64,000 bases of DNA. Origin: Virgibacillus doumboii (GTDB taxonomy: Bacteria > Bacillota > Bacilli > Bacillales > Amphibacillaceae). Location of the stretch: assembly GCF_902806455.1 (NCBI RefSeq), contig NZ_CADCWQ010000001.1, positions 1,736,001 to 1,800,000 on the forward strand, written 5' to 3'. The notes beneath the pieces are model-generated. The model was not told where the DNA came from, did not search any database, and saw only the letters and a program-made list of their open reading frames with translations. Positions 10,489 to 20,717 of the stretch are shown one piece after another. Within the stretch, counting starts at the first letter, position 1; each line of letters opens with the position of its first letter. Position numbers and translations under genes: made by a program.

Positions 10489-10687
10489 GATCTGGTATGG
10501 GACAGGTAATTTTTGTTGAGATAAATAAAAATCAACCAAATTTGCGGGAATGCTTGTTATACTGTAATTGTGAGTTCATCTTATTTATTCAACTTTATTT
10601 ATAGTGTTAGCGTGAGCAGTGAACTGTATGAGTAGTAAAATATGATAAAACAAGAAGCATTTATTATTGGAGGGGAAATGATGGATA

Positions 10688-11191
10688 ATGAAACTTAAAT
10701 GGATAATCGGCATCGTATGTCTTTTTCTGGTTTCTTGTTTTATTTATGGTGTATTTTTGTATAATGATATCCAAAAGGACAAAACTGCTTCATTCAATCG
10801 TGTGAAAGAGGCAGTGATCCAGGAAACAGAATTGACTGAAATAGGAAAAGTTGAGCGATTTCACGGTAAAAAAGCTTATTATATATTACATGGTAAAACA
10901 AAAAATAATGAAGAAAAGATTGTTTTTTATCCGTTTAAGGCAGAAAATAAGGATTTAACAATTATCAGTAAGTCTGATATAGTACCGGAGGAAACCATCA
11001 GAAACAATTGGCGCGGGAAATGTAAAAATTGTGAGATGCATGAAATAGCACCAGCGATTGTAACGGATGATAATGATCCGGCATGGGAACTAACATATAC
11101 AGATGAATCCAATCGGTTTGTCATTGATTATTTATCCATCTATGATGGTTCAAGAATTGAAATGATTGGCTTTAGAAGGATGTTTAAATAG
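10688..11191 (+). CDS. ypmB: YpmB-like membrane-anchored protein (DUF5590)
   Basis: A 167-residue protein with one N-terminal membrane segment (residues 4-26, WIIGIVCLFLVSCFIYGVFLY) and an extracellular domain typical of YpmB, which sits between dinG and aspB in Bacillus. Function is unknown. A CKNC pair is present in the exported part. AspB starts 12 bp after the stop. The small ypmA gene that precedes ypmB in B. subtilis is not seen. A possible extended -10 promoter (TGTTATACT) lies at 10556-10563. Confidence 0.8.
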   Translation: MKLKWIIGIVCLFLVSCFIYGVFLYNDIQKDKTASFNRVKEAVIQETELTEIGKVERFHGKKAYYILHGKTKNNEEKIVFYPFKAENKDLTIISKSDIVPEETIRNNWRGKCKNCEMHEIAPAIVTDDNDPAWELTYTDESNRFVIDYLSIYDGSRIEMIGFRRMFK

Positions 11192-11203
11192 GAAGGTGAT
11201 TAC

Positions 11204-12388
11204 ATGGAATTAGCAGATAGGGTTAAAACATTGACACCGTCATCAACTTTGGCGATAACGGCAAAAGCTAAAGAATTAAAAAATCAGGGTTATGACGTTA
11301 TCGGTCTTGGGGCAGGTGAACCTGACTTTAATACTCCTCAGTATATTATTGATGCAGCTGAGGATGCCATGATTAACGGTTTTACTAAATATACACCATC
11401 CGGAGGAATAATTGACCTTAAGAATGCAATTGTCGACAAGTTTAAACAGGATAACGGCCTCGAATATTCGAAAGAAGAAATAATTGTGACTACAGGCGCC
11501 AAACATGCTTTGTATACGCTGTTTCAGGTATTATTAAATAAAGATGATGAGGTAATTGTACCAGCCCCTTATTGGGTTAGTTATACGGAACAAATAAAAC
11601 TTGCAGGTGGAAAACCGGTAATAGTCGAAGCAGATGAACAAAATAACTTCAAATTAACGTCGGAACAATTAGAACGGGCAATTACACCTAGAACAAAAGC
11701 CATGATCATTAATTCACCAAGTAATCCAACCGGAATGGTTTACGATAAAAATGAGCTTCAAAAATTAGGCGAAATCTGTCAGAAACATGAGGTTTTAATT
11801 ATCTCAGATGAAATTTATGAAAAATTGATTTACACAAACGACAAGCATGTTTCCGTTGCACAGCTGTCTGAGCAACTTAAAAATCAAACCATTATCATTA
11901 ATGGCGTTTCGAAATCACATGCAATGACAGGATGGAGAATAGGATATGCTGCAGGGTCGGAAAAAATTATTAAAGCAATGACAAATCTTGCATCGCATTC
12001 GACATCAAATCCGACATCCATTGCTCAATATGCAGCACTTGCTGCGTATCAGTCAGAAGAAGATCCGAATGAAGAAATGCGAAAAACATTCAGTAAACGG
12101 CTTGATATATTATTTCATTTATTGAATGATATTCCAGGTATCTCATGTAAAAAACCAAAAGGTGCATTTTATTTATTCCCAAATGTAAGAGAAGCAGTTA
12201 AAAGCAATGGTTTTAACACTGTTGATGAGTGGGTTAAGGCATTACTTGAAGAAGAGAAAGTTGCTTTAGTGCCCGGTTCGGGATTTGGAGCACCGGATAA
12301 TGTACGTTTATCTTATGCCGTATCAGTTGAATTATTAGAAGAAGCAGCAAAGCGGATAAAACGTTTTGTTTTAAATCATCAATCATAG
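11204..12388 (+). CDS. aspB: Aspartate aminotransferase (class I PLP enzyme)
   Basis: This 394-residue fold-type I aminotransferase interconverts aspartate and oxaloacetate with 2-oxoglutarate/glutamate. It carries [29 protein letters not shown] and the PLP-lysine segment [15 protein letters not shown]. Position between ypmB and asnS matches B. subtilis aspB, and the pairing with asnS links aspartate supply to asparaginyl-tRNA. GAAGGTGAT precedes the ATG. Confidence 0.93.
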   Translation: MELADRVKTLTPSSTLAITAKAKELKNQGYDVIGLGAGEPDFNTPQYIIDAAEDAMINGFTKYTPSGGIIDLKNAIVDKFKQDNGLEYSKEEIIVTTGAKHALYTLFQVLLNKDDEVIVPAPYWVSYTEQIKLAGGKPVIVEADEQNNFKLTSEQLERAITPRTKAMIINSPSNPTGMVYDKNELQKLGEICQKHEVLIISDEIYEKLIYTNDKHVSVAQLSEQLKNQTIIINGVSKSHAMTGWRIGYAAGSEKIIKAMTNLASHSTSNPTSIAQYAALAAYQSEEDPNEEMRKTFSKRLDILFHLLNDIPGISCKKPKGAFYLFPNVREAVKSNGFNTVDEWVKALLEEEKVALVPGSGFGAPDNVRLSYAVSVELLEEAAKRIKRFVLNHQS

Positions 12389-12405
12389 TTATTGGAGGTA
12401 ATCTT

Positions 12406-13698
12406 TTGAAAACAACGATATCACAAGTGCCAAAACACGAAGGGGAAGAAGTAACAATTGGGGCTTGGTTGTCCAACAAACGATCAAGTGGAAAAATTGC
12501 CTTTTTACAATTAAGGGACGGTACAGGATTTATTCAAGGAGTAGTAGCTAAAAATGACGTAATGGAAGAAACGTTTCAACTTGCAAAAAACATGACTCAG
12601 GAATCCTCGATTTACATAACGGGTAAGATTGTCGAGGATAAAAGGTCTCCATTTGGGTACGAAATGCAGGTCAGTAACATTGAATTAATTCAGGAAGCAG
12701 TTGATTATCCAATTACTCCGAAAGAGCATGGGACTGAATTTTTAATGGACCATCGCCATTTGTGGTTACGTTCCAAACGTCAGCATGCAGTTATGAAAAT
12801 AAGAAACGAAATCATTCGTGCAACGTATCAATTTTTTAATGATAATGGTTATGTTAAGGTCGATCCGCCAATTTTGACTGGATCTTCTGCTGAAGGTACG
12901 ACTGAACTGTTCCATACACAGTATTTTGATGAAGAGGCTTATTTATCACAAAGTGGTCAGCTGTATTTGGAAGCAGCAGCAATGGCACTGGGTAAGGTGT
13001 TCTCATTTGGTCCAACTTTCCGTGCAGAAAAATCCAAAACAAGAAGACATTTAATTGAATTCTGGATGATTGAGCCGGAAATGGCGTTTTTGGATCATGA
13101 TGAAAGCCTGGAAGTACAGGAACAATATGTCAGCTTTGTCGTTCAATCCGTGTTGGAAAATTGCAAGCTTGAACTGAAAACACTCGATAGGGACACAACA
13201 AAACTCGAAGCAATTAAGGCACCATTTCCGAGAATCTCATACGATGATGCAATTGAAATGTTGAAGGAAAAAGGATTTACTGATATCGAGTGGGGAGAGG
13301 ATTTTGGAGCTCCACACGAAACAGCAATCGCTGAGAACTTTGATAAACCGGTCTTTATTACAAACTATCCGGCTGAAATTAAGGCTTTCTATATGAAACC
13401 GGATCCCGAACGCTCAGAAGTTGTTTTATGTGCTGATTTAATCGCACCTGAAGGGTACGGAGAGATTATCGGCGGATCACAGCGAATTGATGATCTGGAG
13501 TTAATGAAACAACGGTATGAGGAACATAATTTAACCGGACCGGCATATCAGTGGTACCTGGAACTACGTCAATATGGAAGTGTGCCACACTCAGGATTTG
13601 GCCTGGGCCTTGAACGAACAGTCGCATGGTTATCCGGTGTGGAACACGTAAGAGAAACGATACCATTCCCTAGACTGTTGAACCGTTTGTATCCTTAA
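12406..13698 (+). CDS. asnS: Asparaginyl-tRNA synthetase
   Basis: A class IIb synthetase of 430 residues that charges tRNA-Asn. The N-terminal OB fold ([29 protein letters not shown]) binds the anticodon. The catalytic core has motif 2 [19 protein letters not shown] and motif 3 [15 protein letters not shown]. The start is TTG at 12406 with TTGGAGGT about 9 bases upstream. It shares a transcript with ypmB-aspB and is followed by a strong terminator. No T-box leader is seen. Confidence 0.96.
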   Translation: MKTTISQVPKHEGEEVTIGAWLSNKRSSGKIAFLQLRDGTGFIQGVVAKNDVMEETFQLAKNMTQESSIYITGKIVEDKRSPFGYEMQVSNIELIQEAVDYPITPKEHGTEFLMDHRHLWLRSKRQHAVMKIRNEIIRATYQFFNDNGYVKVDPPILTGSSAEGTTELFHTQYFDEEAYLSQSGQLYLEAAAMALGKVFSFGPTFRAEKSKTRRHLIEFWMIEPEMAFLDHDESLEVQEQYVSFVVQSVLENCKLELKTLDRDTTKLEAIKAPFPRISYDDAIEMLKEKGFTDIEWGEDFGAPHETAIAENFDKPVFITNYPAEIKAFYMKPDPERSEVVLCADLIAPEGYGEIIGGSQRIDDLELMKQRYEEHNLTGPAYQWYLELRQYGSVPHSGFGLGLERTVAWLSGVEHVRETIPFPRLLNRLYP

Positions 13699-13706
13699 TA
13701 AAAAGT

Positions 13707-13745
13707 AAAATCCCTTGCAGAATGAAGAGGCAAGGGATTTTATAA
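13707..13745 (+). terminator. Terminator after asnS
   Basis: A 12-bp perfect stem (AAAATCCCTTGC / GCAAGGGATTTT) with an 11-base loop, followed by TATAAT. Only 9 bp after the asnS stop. Confidence 0.9.
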
Positions 13746-13795
13746 TCGTTTAATTTAAATTTCATGCTATACTGAGAAATGAGGTGTTCCATGTT

Positions 13796-14479
13796 ATGAC
13801 GAAATCCATTTCATTTCAGGATATTTTATTGAATCAGGTTCAGGTTCCTGCAAGATTACTTGAGAATTATGCTTCGGTCGGATTGAATGAGAAAGAAGTA
13901 ATGGTTGTTTTACAGATTTTCCGCTTTCTTCAAAAGAAAGTTGACTTTCCGACACCTAATGAACTTTCATTACATCTAACCATCGATGAGAAGGAATGTT
14001 CAAATATTTTACGTACACTGATTCAGCGCAACTACCTGTCGATTGAACAAATGAAAAATGAGCAGAATCAATTAAGTGAGGCGTACAGTTTAAATCCGCT
14101 TCTGGAAAAACTTTTTTCGGTGGAAGAACAAAAGAAGCCTGATGAAGACGGAACTATATTCATCTTATTTGAACAGGAATTTGGCAGACCGTTATCACCA
14201 TTTGAAATTGAAATGATCAATACTTGGCTGGATGAGGACGAGCTTGCACCTGCTCTGATTAAAGCTGCCCTGCGTGAATCGGTATTAATGGGAAAACTTA
14301 ATTTTAAGTATATTGACCGAATTCTTCGCGAATGGAAAAAGAAGGGTATCCGTTCTGTAGAACAAGCGCGGGAAGCAAGTAAATCATTTCATAATAATCA
14401 GGCTAAGCAAAATGATACCGGAACAAATAAAAAAAGAGATACATCATTTTATTATAATTGGCTGGATGGGGAGGACTAA
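13796..14479 (+). CDS. dnaD: Primosomal replication protein DnaD
   Basis: DnaD acts in primosome assembly and chromosome replication start in Firmicutes. The N-terminal winged-helix domain is followed by the DnaD/DnaB C-terminal (DDBH2) domain, with FEQEFGRPLSPFEIEMINTW and the late YIDRILREWKKKGI segment. I use ATG 13796, nine bases after GAGGTG; a GTG at 13784 lies in the ribosome site. It is 227 residues. An extended -10 (TGCTATACT) lies at 13765-13773. nth follows after 4 bp. Confidence 0.95.
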   Translation: MTKSISFQDILLNQVQVPARLLENYASVGLNEKEVMVVLQIFRFLQKKVDFPTPNELSLHLTIDEKECSNILRTLIQRNYLSIEQMKNEQNQLSEAYSLNPLLEKLFSVEEQKKPDEDGTIFILFEQEFGRPLSPFEIEMINTWLDEDELAPALIKAALRESVLMGKLNFKYIDRILREWKKKGIRSVEQAREASKSFHNNQAKQNDTGTNKKRDTSFYYNWLDGED

Positions 14480-14483
14480 GAAA

Positions 14484-15146
14484 TTGTTGAATAAAACACA
14501 GGTTAACTACTGTTTGGATGTAATGAAGGAGATGTTCCCCGAGGCACAGTGTGAACTTCGTCATGCCAATCCGTTTGAACTGGTTATTGCTGTTTTATTA
14601 TCTGCCCAGTGCACGGATGTACTTGTAAACAAGGTTACTGAATCATTGTTCAAAAAATATAAGGAGCCGGAAGACTATTTAGCAGTTTCTCTTGAAGAAT
14701 TACAGCAGGATATTAAGTCTATTGGCTTATATCGAAACAAGGCAAAAAATATTCGTAAACTCTGTCAAATGCTGATTGATGACTATGGCGGGGAAGTACC
14801 AAGGACAAAAGAAGAATTAATGAAACTTGCCGGAGTGGGCAGAAAAACTGCCAATGTGGTGGCCTCTGTTGCCTTTAGAGAACCGGCAATCGCTGTCGAT
14901 ACGCATGTGGAACGTGTATCTAAACGATTGGCGATATGCCGCTGGAAGGATTCCGTTCTGGAAGTTGAACAGACATTAATGAAGAAGGTGCCTAAAGATG
15001 AATGGGCAGACACACATCATCGAATGATTTTCTTCGGCAGGTACCATTGTAAAGCAAGAAATCCCGAGTGTCCGACGTGCCCATTACTTGATCTGTGCAG
15101 GGAAGGGCAGAAGCGAATGAAGAAAAGAGAAGCAGTCAGCAAGTAA
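14484..15146 (+). CDS. nth: Endonuclease III
   Basis: A bifunctional DNA glycosylase/AP lyase that removes oxidised pyrimidines. The 220-residue protein has the helix-hairpin-helix LAGVGRKTANVV with catalytic Lys, the catalytic Asp in AVDTHVERVSKRL, and the C-x6-C-x2-C-x5-C [4Fe-4S] site (CKARNPECPTCPLLDLC). The TTG at 14484 lies about 8 bases after GGGGAGGA and gives an N-terminus that aligns without gaps to B. subtilis Nth. The ypoC gene that follows nth in B. subtilis is absent. Confidence 0.95.
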   Translation: MLNKTQVNYCLDVMKEMFPEAQCELRHANPFELVIAVLLSAQCTDVLVNKVTESLFKKYKEPEDYLAVSLEELQQDIKSIGLYRNKAKNIRKLCQMLIDDYGGEVPRTKEELMKLAGVGRKTANVVASVAFREPAIAVDTHVERVSKRLAICRWKDSVLEVEQTLMKKVPKDEWADTHHRMIFFGRYHCKARNPECPTCPLLDLCREGQKRMKKREAVSK

Positions 15147-15191
15147 TATTTATCAGATTTTTTAATCGTGTATATCTTGCAAAGCATAATG

Positions 15192-15226
15192 AAAGAGGCA
15201 ACCAATTGAGGTTGCCTCTTTTTATC
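15192..15226 (+). terminator. Terminator between nth and ponA
   Basis: A 12-bp perfect stem (AAAGAGGCAACC / GGTTGCCTCTTT) with a 6-base loop and T-rich tail on the plus strand. It separates the convergent nth and ponA genes. Confidence 0.9.
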
Positions 15227-15232
15227 TTTTTA

Positions 15233-18013
15233 TTAGTTATTACCACCTGATGGATTTCCACTACCATCGCCACCATTATTTTGTCCATTATCCTGGTTAC
15301 CATCTATAGTAGCGTCCACAGTACTGGATCCACCTCTGACTCCAGAATTAGCGCCATTTTGTCCAACTGGGGTAACGGTAATCGTATAGTTGCCCGGCTG
15401 TAGCGGGGCACCACCATCGCCTTCAATAACAATACCAGCTGAGTCGATAGTTTGTGTCTGCAGTTGCTGGCCATCCCTAGCAACGACCACTTCATGTCTG
15501 GCAGGCGGCCCATTATATTGCCAGGAAACATCTATCGTTGAATTAGGTGTCGTTGCGGCGCTGAGACCTTGAACGGCTGGAATATTTCCTTCACCATTTT
15601 CGCCTTCATTACCTTCTTCCTCATCTTCTTCATCTTCTTCAGGAACAGCAACAGTAGTTGTTGCAGGTTCACTTCTGTTTTCTTCCGTTTCATTACTTAC
15701 AACAACAACCTGAATTTCATATTCAGTTCCAGGTTCGACATTCGAAATTTCAATTGATGTCTCTTCAGTGGAGGACAGTTCCTGCATCTGACCGCCATCG
15801 ATACTTGCACTAACTTTAAAGGAGACATCCTGCTCTGTATCATATTTCCATTCTGCATTAATCGTATCTGACTCCTGATTGAACTCAGCTTTTAGATTTT
15901 CAACAGGATCAAGCTGATCGTATTCTTCAGATGTTTCTGTAGGTTCATTGCCTTTTACAAATAGCTCGGTCACAATTTCAGATTCAGGTGTGTATTCACT
16001 CGGTAATTTGGCCGGTCTTGTTCCTTTTTCAACCGCAACTTCCACAACCGAGTCAGGCTTTGTAAAGTCCGGTGTTTCAATGTCTTTGGACAACTCGGTC
16101 ATCGTATGTTTATACAATTGATGCGGTACTTTCGTTTCTGAACCTACCAACCCTATATCAGGGTTATCATAACCGGTCCAAATGGAAATCGTATAATTTG
16201 TGGAATACCCGCTGAACCAGGAGTTAGGAGATCCATCTACACCGTCTCGTGTTGTTGTACCTGTTTTACCTGCGTCTGGTAATCCTGAAACATTTGCCTG
16301 TGTACCTGTACCTTCTGTAATAGCAGTTTGCAGCATATCGGTAATCATGTATGCTGTATAGTCAGACATCGCTGCTTCAGGTTCCGGTTTCAAATTAACC
16401 GTTTCACCAGTTTCCGGGAGTTCAACTTTTCTGACTGCATATGGTTCATTGTAAATACCACCATTGCCAAAAGCGCGATATGCTCCGGCAAGCTCGAGAG
16501 GATTGGTACCAATTTTTCCTCCACCAAGCACATCAGTAAGTCCGATTTCATTATTCCCAAACGTTATACCTATTCCCTCCGCAAATTCTTTAGCTGTACT
16601 TCCGCCGATTTCCGCATAAGTTTTGGCAGCAGGAACGTTCAGTGATTGCTGCAATGCAAAACGCATGGAAACCCAACCATAGTACTGGTTAGCCCATGTC
16701 TCAATCTGATCACCATCAGCATCACCTTTTATCTCATAAGGACCATCATCATTCAGCTGATGATATGTCGACCATTGCAAGTTTTCAATTGCTGGGCCGT
16801 AGCCGATTATTGGTTTAAATGTTGAACCTGGTTGTCGACTTATACCCGCAACACCGCCACCTGTAGAAAGGGCGTAGTTTGTGCCAAGATTTTCATTACC
16901 ACCGCGTGCACCACCGATGGCCCGTATCGCACCAGTTTTTGTATCCAATACAGCCATTCCTGCCTGCATTTTTACTGTTTCACCATTCTCAGGGTTCGTT
17001 TTGGGCTCCGGATAGTTAATTGGGCTATCTTCGCTGTTAGACATTAGAAATTCTACATGTTTTTGAGCATCCTGATCAATGGTTGTATATATTTTTAATC
17101 CGTCAGTATAAATGTCTGCACCATCTAATTTTTGACTTACTTCCTGTTGAACCCGCTGCAGGAATCCTTCATATGGTGTTGAATCAGTGCTATCTTTGGT
17201 CAATAGTGATGGGATGTCAACTTGTCTTGCTTCTTTAGCTTGTTTTTCTGATATTTTTCCATGTTGTACCATAAGATGCAAAACGGTGTTCATCCGCTCT
17301 TTCATTAATTCCGGATTTTTAAATGGATTATATGCTGATGGCCGTTGTGGCAATCCAGCAAGTATGGCAGCTTCAGGCAATGTCAGTTTACTTAAATCTG
17401 TTTTACCAAAATAAGTTTCTGCCGCTTTTGCTACACCATATGCACCCTTTCCGTAATAAATTTTATTCAAGTACATTTCCAGAATTTGCTGTTTGGAATA
17501 GTCCCGTTCAAGCTGCAGTGCAAGCCACATTTCCTGAACTTTGAGACTGATTTTCTTTTCATGTGACAGGAATGATTTTTCAACAAGCTGCTGGGTAATA
17601 GTACTTGCACCTTCAGAACCAAAGCCTTCCGTTATATTAGCTACTACTGCACCACCGATACGCCAGATATCGATACCGGGGTGATCAAAAAACCTTGAAT
17701 CTTCTGTTGCGATGACGGCATCAATCAGCACATCAGGCAGTTCGTTATATTCAACTTTGGTTCGTTGTTTTGCCCCGAGATCTGCAAAAAGTTCGCCATC
17801 TTTATCATAAATTTTTGATGAAAACGGGCTTTTTAATTTCTCTGCATCAATTTCCGGTGCCGTGGCAATATAATACGTAAAAAGAGCACCGACACCTATA
17901 CCGATAGCCAGGAATGTAATAGCAGTTATTAGTAATATTTTTTTCCATAAAGGTTTTTTAGATGCTTTTTTTTGCTTTCTTCTGGCTGTACGAGATTGGC
18001 CTTTTTCTGCCAT
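15233..18013 (-). CDS. ponA: Class A penicillin-binding protein PBP1
   Basis: A bifunctional peptidoglycan glycosyltransferase/transpeptidase of 926 residues. A basic cytoplasmic tail is followed by one membrane anchor (about 24-50). The GT51 domain has catalytic E104 (EDSRFF) and GASTITQQLVEK (135-146). The transpeptidase has S397-T-F-K400, S457-L-N459 and K583-T-G585. A fibronectin type III-like region and an acidic segment follow, ending in a Gly/Asn-rich tail (about the last 25 residues). It is downstream of recU in one operon, as in Bacillus. Confidence 0.97.
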   Translation of the reverse strand: MAEKGQSRTARRKQKKASKKPLWKKILLITAITFLAIGIGVGALFTYYIATAPEIDAEKLKSPFSSKIYDKDGELFADLGAKQRTKVEYNELPDVLIDAVIATEDSRFFDHPGIDIWRIGGAVVANITEGFGSEGASTITQQLVEKSFLSHEKKISLKVQEMWLALQLERDYSKQQILEMYLNKIYYGKGAYGVAKAAETYFGKTDLSKLTLPEAAILAGLPQRPSAYNPFKNPELMKERMNTVLHLMVQHGKISEKQAKEARQVDIPSLLTKDSTDSTPYEGFLQRVQQEVSQKLDGADIYTDGLKIYTTIDQDAQKHVEFLMSNSEDSPINYPEPKTNPENGETVKMQAGMAVLDTKTGAIRAIGGARGGNENLGTNYALSTGGGVAGISRQPGSTFKPIIGYGPAIENLQWSTYHQLNDDGPYEIKGDADGDQIETWANQYYGWVSMRFALQQSLNVPAAKTYAEIGGSTAKEFAEGIGITFGNNEIGLTDVLGGGKIGTNPLELAGAYRAFGNGGIYNEPYAVRKVELPETGETVNLKPEPEAAMSDYTAYMITDMLQTAITEGTGTQANVSGLPDAGKTGTTTRDGVDGSPNSWFSGYSTNYTISIWTGYDNPDIGLVGSETKVPHQLYKHTMTELSKDIETPDFTKPDSVVEVAVEKGTRPAKLPSEYTPESEIVTELFVKGNEPTETSEEYDQLDPVENLKAEFNQESDTINAEWKYDTEQDVSFKVSASIDGGQMQELSSTEETSIEISNVEPGTEYEIQVVVVSNETEENRSEPATTTVAVPEEDEEDEEEGNEGENGEGNIPAVQGLSAATTPNSTIDVSWQYNGPPARHEVVVARDGQQLQTQTIDSAGIVIEGDGGAPLQPGNYTITVTPVGQNGANSGVRGGSSTVDATIDGNQDNGQNNGGDGSGNPSGGNN

Positions 18014-18031
18014 AACGCCTCTTCCTCCAAT

Positions 18032-18622
18032 CTAAAAATAGAGCTTGTCGATAAGTTTCAGATAATCGACTCTTGCTTGATAGTGAAACGGAATAATATG
18101 TCCTTCTTTGTTAATATTTTCATATGGAATCGATTTTTTTCCGCCATTTAAATGATCATTCCAGTACGTTAAAAATGATTCCGCCTGCATAAAGTAAGTC
18201 TCATTATATACCGCAAAACGGATTATCAGAAAGCTTATACCCCCATGATTTAATATGCTTTTCATATGTTTTATTTGATGGTCATGTAAATTTGCTAATG
18301 GAAAGCGAGTTTTATTTTTCGTTTCCTTTGCTTCAAAATCAATATGTTTGCCCCGGTAAATCCCATTATAATCAGTTGTTGAAGCTTGTTTGAAGTACGC
18401 TTCAGTAATAACTGCTGCGCTTCGTTTTGGATAATGGACATTCACAATTTGGACAGGGGTCGGTTTTTTGTGAATTACTGCTTTATCAGTATCCAGGTAA
18501 AATGAATTCGTTGTGTTTATATCCTCCTCAAGTGTCATTCCACGGTTGCTGTAGCCTTTTTTATACTGGGAAGCAGACCTTTGCTGGATATTTTTATGTT
18601 TTTGTCCGTTTGGATAGTTCAT
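18032..18622 (-). CDS. recU: Holliday junction resolvase RecU
   Basis: RecU cuts Holliday junctions during recombination and chromosome segregation. The 196-residue protein has the nuclease core TTDYNGIYRGKHIDFEAKET, with the D-x(n)-E-x-K metal site, and the YPKRS element before it. It lies 18 bp ahead of ponA in the usual recU-ponA operon. The first stem-like segment (residues 1-30) is basic. GGGGGAGAA precedes the ATG. It is divergent from yppC. Confidence 0.95.
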   Translation of the reverse strand: MNYPNGQKHKNIQQRSASQYKKGYSNRGMTLEEDINTTNSFYLDTDKAVIHKKPTPVQIVNVHYPKRSAAVITEAYFKQASTTDYNGIYRGKHIDFEAKETKNKTRFPLANLHDHQIKHMKSILNHGGISFLIIRFAVYNETYFMQAESFLTYWNDHLNGGKKSIPYENINKEGHIIPFHYQARVDYLKLIDKLYF

Positions 18623-18710
18623 TAATTCTCCCCCTTGTATATTACAGTATCATATCAGAAAAACGTTAACTTGATAACTATAATCATCATCCGGAAAGGT
18701 GGTTCATACC

Positions 18711-19664
18711 ATGAATTCGAAACGGGGAAAACATGACCATCTATATTATATAATAAATCGTACAAAGAAACATAATGTTGATAATATTTCCCGTACAAAG
18801 GCCTATCAAAACTTCTACATCCACTATCCTGAGATAAAGTGGGCACTTGTAGCAAGTATGGTATCCAGAAATGCCGGGTGGAATATGACTGATTTATTAT
18901 TGTCACCTTTTCAGAAAATCCTTTCTAAAACTGAACGCAAGCGAATGTTTATGACGTACGAACGGGCAAATTGGCTCATTTTTTCAGATGCATATCCACA
19001 GTTATTAATTTATAAAATTTCCCTGCAGCTCAATAAACCGATGTTCCATTTATTGCCTGAACTCCATGTCTCACGGTTCATGGTCAGGGAATGGGAGAGA
19101 TTTTGGAATAACAGGAATAAAGACCGGCTTATGACAGCGTTAATCATTAATGAACAGAATGTTATTCACCAGCCCGTGATAAAACAGTCTTTTTTTAAGT
19201 ATCATATTTTCAGGCAGTTTCCATACCTGCTTCAGGACTTTTTCTATTTAAATGCAATTATTATACCAACAAGGTCAGAAAAATTATATGGTGCATTTGT
19301 ACATGACTTCACTAATGTCACTAAACGGATTACCTTAGGAAAACATATTGCATCCATCATTTTCAATCCTGATATTTATAATAAGCTGCTTGATTTTGCG
19401 TTACATGTAGAACATACAGGTTCACGAAGGGACTATGAACAATTCTTTGATAAAAAGCTTGAAAAAAGTCCAATATTACGGGCTGCATACCCAGTAATAA
19501 CGCATCAGGATATAATTCGGAGGGACTGGTATAAAATAGGGGGGTTAAAGAAGAAATGGTGGTCGGATAAATCAGCTGAACTGTACAACGATGTTAGTAA
19601 TTCATTTTATATAAGAAGAAATTTGCTTTATGCATATTACCACCTGAAAAATTTCTTTGCATAA
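18711..19664 (+). CDS. yppC: YppC-like protein (DUF2515)
   Basis: A 317-residue protein of unknown function, in the position of yppC next to recU-ponA in Bacillus. It is rich in Trp, Tyr and basic residues. The segment WALVASMVSRNAGWNMTDL is the part I recognise as typical of the family. I see no signal peptide or clear membrane segment. The ATG at 18711 lies 8 bases after GAAAGGTGG; a GTG at 18699 overlaps that site. It ends in a bidirectional terminator shared with the convergent sspM. Confidence 0.75.
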   Translation: MNSKRGKHDHLYYIINRTKKHNVDNISRTKAYQNFYIHYPEIKWALVASMVSRNAGWNMTDLLLSPFQKILSKTERKRMFMTYERANWLIFSDAYPQLLIYKISLQLNKPMFHLLPELHVSRFMVREWERFWNNRNKDRLMTALIINEQNVIHQPVIKQSFFKYHIFRQFPYLLQDFFYLNAIIIPTRSEKLYGAFVHDFTNVTKRITLGKHIASIIFNPDIYNKLLDFALHVEHTGSRRDYEQFFDKKLEKSPILRAAYPVITHQDIIRRDWYKIGGLKKKWWSDKSAELYNDVSNSFYIRRNLLYAYYHLKNFFA

Positions 19665-19695
19665 AAAAGGATTTGCATGTAAACAAATCCTTTTT
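19664..19695. terminator. Bidirectional terminator between yppC and sspM
   Basis: A 12-bp perfect stem (AAAAAGGATTTG / CAAATCCTTTTT) with an 8-base loop. There is a T-run at the end on both strands, so it can serve both convergent genes. Confidence 0.88.
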
Positions 19696-19701
19696 CAGCT
19701 T

Positions 19702-19806
19702 TTACGTGGATGGGCGGTTCGGGCCATCCAGTTTTTTATTTCTGGTTCGATTTTTTTGTTTCTTATGGTGCTCTTCTGTTTTCTGTTCCGCTCGTTTCCT
19801 TTTCAT
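19702..19806 (-). CDS. sspM: Small acid-soluble spore protein SspM-like
   Basis: A 34-residue, Lys/Arg-rich peptide beginning MKRKRAEQK and ending LDGPNRPST. The ending closely resembles B. subtilis SspM (LGGPNRPST as I recall), a minor spore-core protein of the same length and same neighbourhood (recU-ponA-yppC-yppE). It has a strong ribosome site (AAGGAGGG) on the minus strand at 19814-19820. Its presence indicates an endospore former. Transcription by a forespore sigma factor is expected, but I could not point to a certain promoter. Confidence 0.8.
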   Translation of the reverse strand: MKRKRAEQKTEEHHKKQKNRTRNKKLDGPNRPST

Positions 19807-19956
19807 TAAAAAAACCCTCCTTCGTGTATAGTTTGTCTGTTTTTCAACGAATCTACACTAGTTTTGCAACTTTTCTTCTAGTTTTGTCGAAGTGGAAGGG
19901 ATGATTATATTTTGCTCGAATTAGTGATTTAATACTTTTAAATAAGGGTGATTCGA

Positions 19957-20223
19957 ATGATGGATTTGAGAAAGAATGTCCAGGAAACAGAAAAAAAGAA
20001 GTTTGCCAATACGTTATCAGGGTTAGCTGATCAATTACGGTTAATCGATCAAAAAATAACCATGAGCACGGATAGTGATATTCAGCAGAATTTTTATAAT
20101 CTGAAAAGGGAAATTGATGGTTTAAATTCAACTGTCAAAAAGATTTCCAGGAAGCGTATGAAAAATACGAAGAAAATCATATTGCCGAATTTTACGTTTA
20201 ATGCCAGGAAAAGATCATCCTAA
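19957..20223 (+). CDS. Small coiled-coil protein, not recognised
   Basis: An 88-residue protein. Residues about 8-60 form heptad-like helices (LSGLADQLRLIDQKI; FYNLKREIDGLNSTVKKI), and the C-terminus is strongly basic (KRMKNTKK..., ARKRSS). The ATG at 19957 follows AAGGGTG. By position, between sspM/yppC and yppE, it takes the place of yppD, but I cannot confirm similarity. No membrane segment. Function unknown. Confidence 0.7.
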   Translation: MMDLRKNVQETEKKKFANTLSGLADQLRLIDQKITMSTDSDIQQNFYNLKREIDGLNSTVKKISRKRMKNTKKIILPNFTFNARKRSS

Positions 20224-20291
20224 CAAGTGATTATTACACAAATAAATGATAAAATATACCTGCAGATAATTTTATAAAGGCAGGAACATTT

Positions 20292-20648
20292 ATGGATTTG
20301 ATTACACAGACACAAGAATTTAAAGAACATGCAGATAAATTAAAAGAAATGTATGTGAAAAATGACCCTCCGGAAAATAGGAGGGATAAAGATTTTTTTC
20401 TAAAGGTAAAAGCGTATACGGAACCGATATACGAATTACTGGAGAAATGGGAGGACAATGCGCTTCAAGTCGTAAAAGAGCGTAAAGTCAATCTTCATCC
20501 ACAACAGGTAACATCCACAAAAGAAAACATGGGACTTCTGTTAATGCACAGTTTTTATATTGATGTAAAACGTAAACGGTATATGGAACTGAATCATTCG
20601 GTGAACTTTATCCTTGATCAGCTGCTGGAAGATCTTCAGCAACAGTAG
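20292..20648 (+). CDS. yppE: YppE-like protein (DUF1798)
   Basis: A 118-residue, all-helical cytoplasmic protein. The core WEDNALQVVKERKVNLHPQQ and the later helix HSFYIDVKRKRYMELNHSVNFIL match Bacillus YppE, a small four-helix protein of unknown function. It lies in the expected place after yppC. GGCAGGA precedes the ATG. Confidence 0.8.
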   Translation: MDLITQTQEFKEHADKLKEMYVKNDPPENRRDKDFFLKVKAYTEPIYELLEKWEDNALQVVKERKVNLHPQQVTSTKENMGLLLMHSFYIDVKRKRYMELNHSVNFILDQLLEDLQQQ

Positions 20649-20658
20649 ATGAAATACT

Positions 20659-20686
20659 TTACAAGTTAAGCGATTTCATTTATAAT
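20659..20686 (+). promoter_or_regulatory. Probable SigA promoter of cdd
   Basis: TTACAA, a 16-base spacer and TATAAT, ending 31 bp before the cdd start. Confidence 0.5.
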
Positions 20687-20717
20687 TATTTTCCATTTGA
20701 TGTGAAAGGGGAAAAAT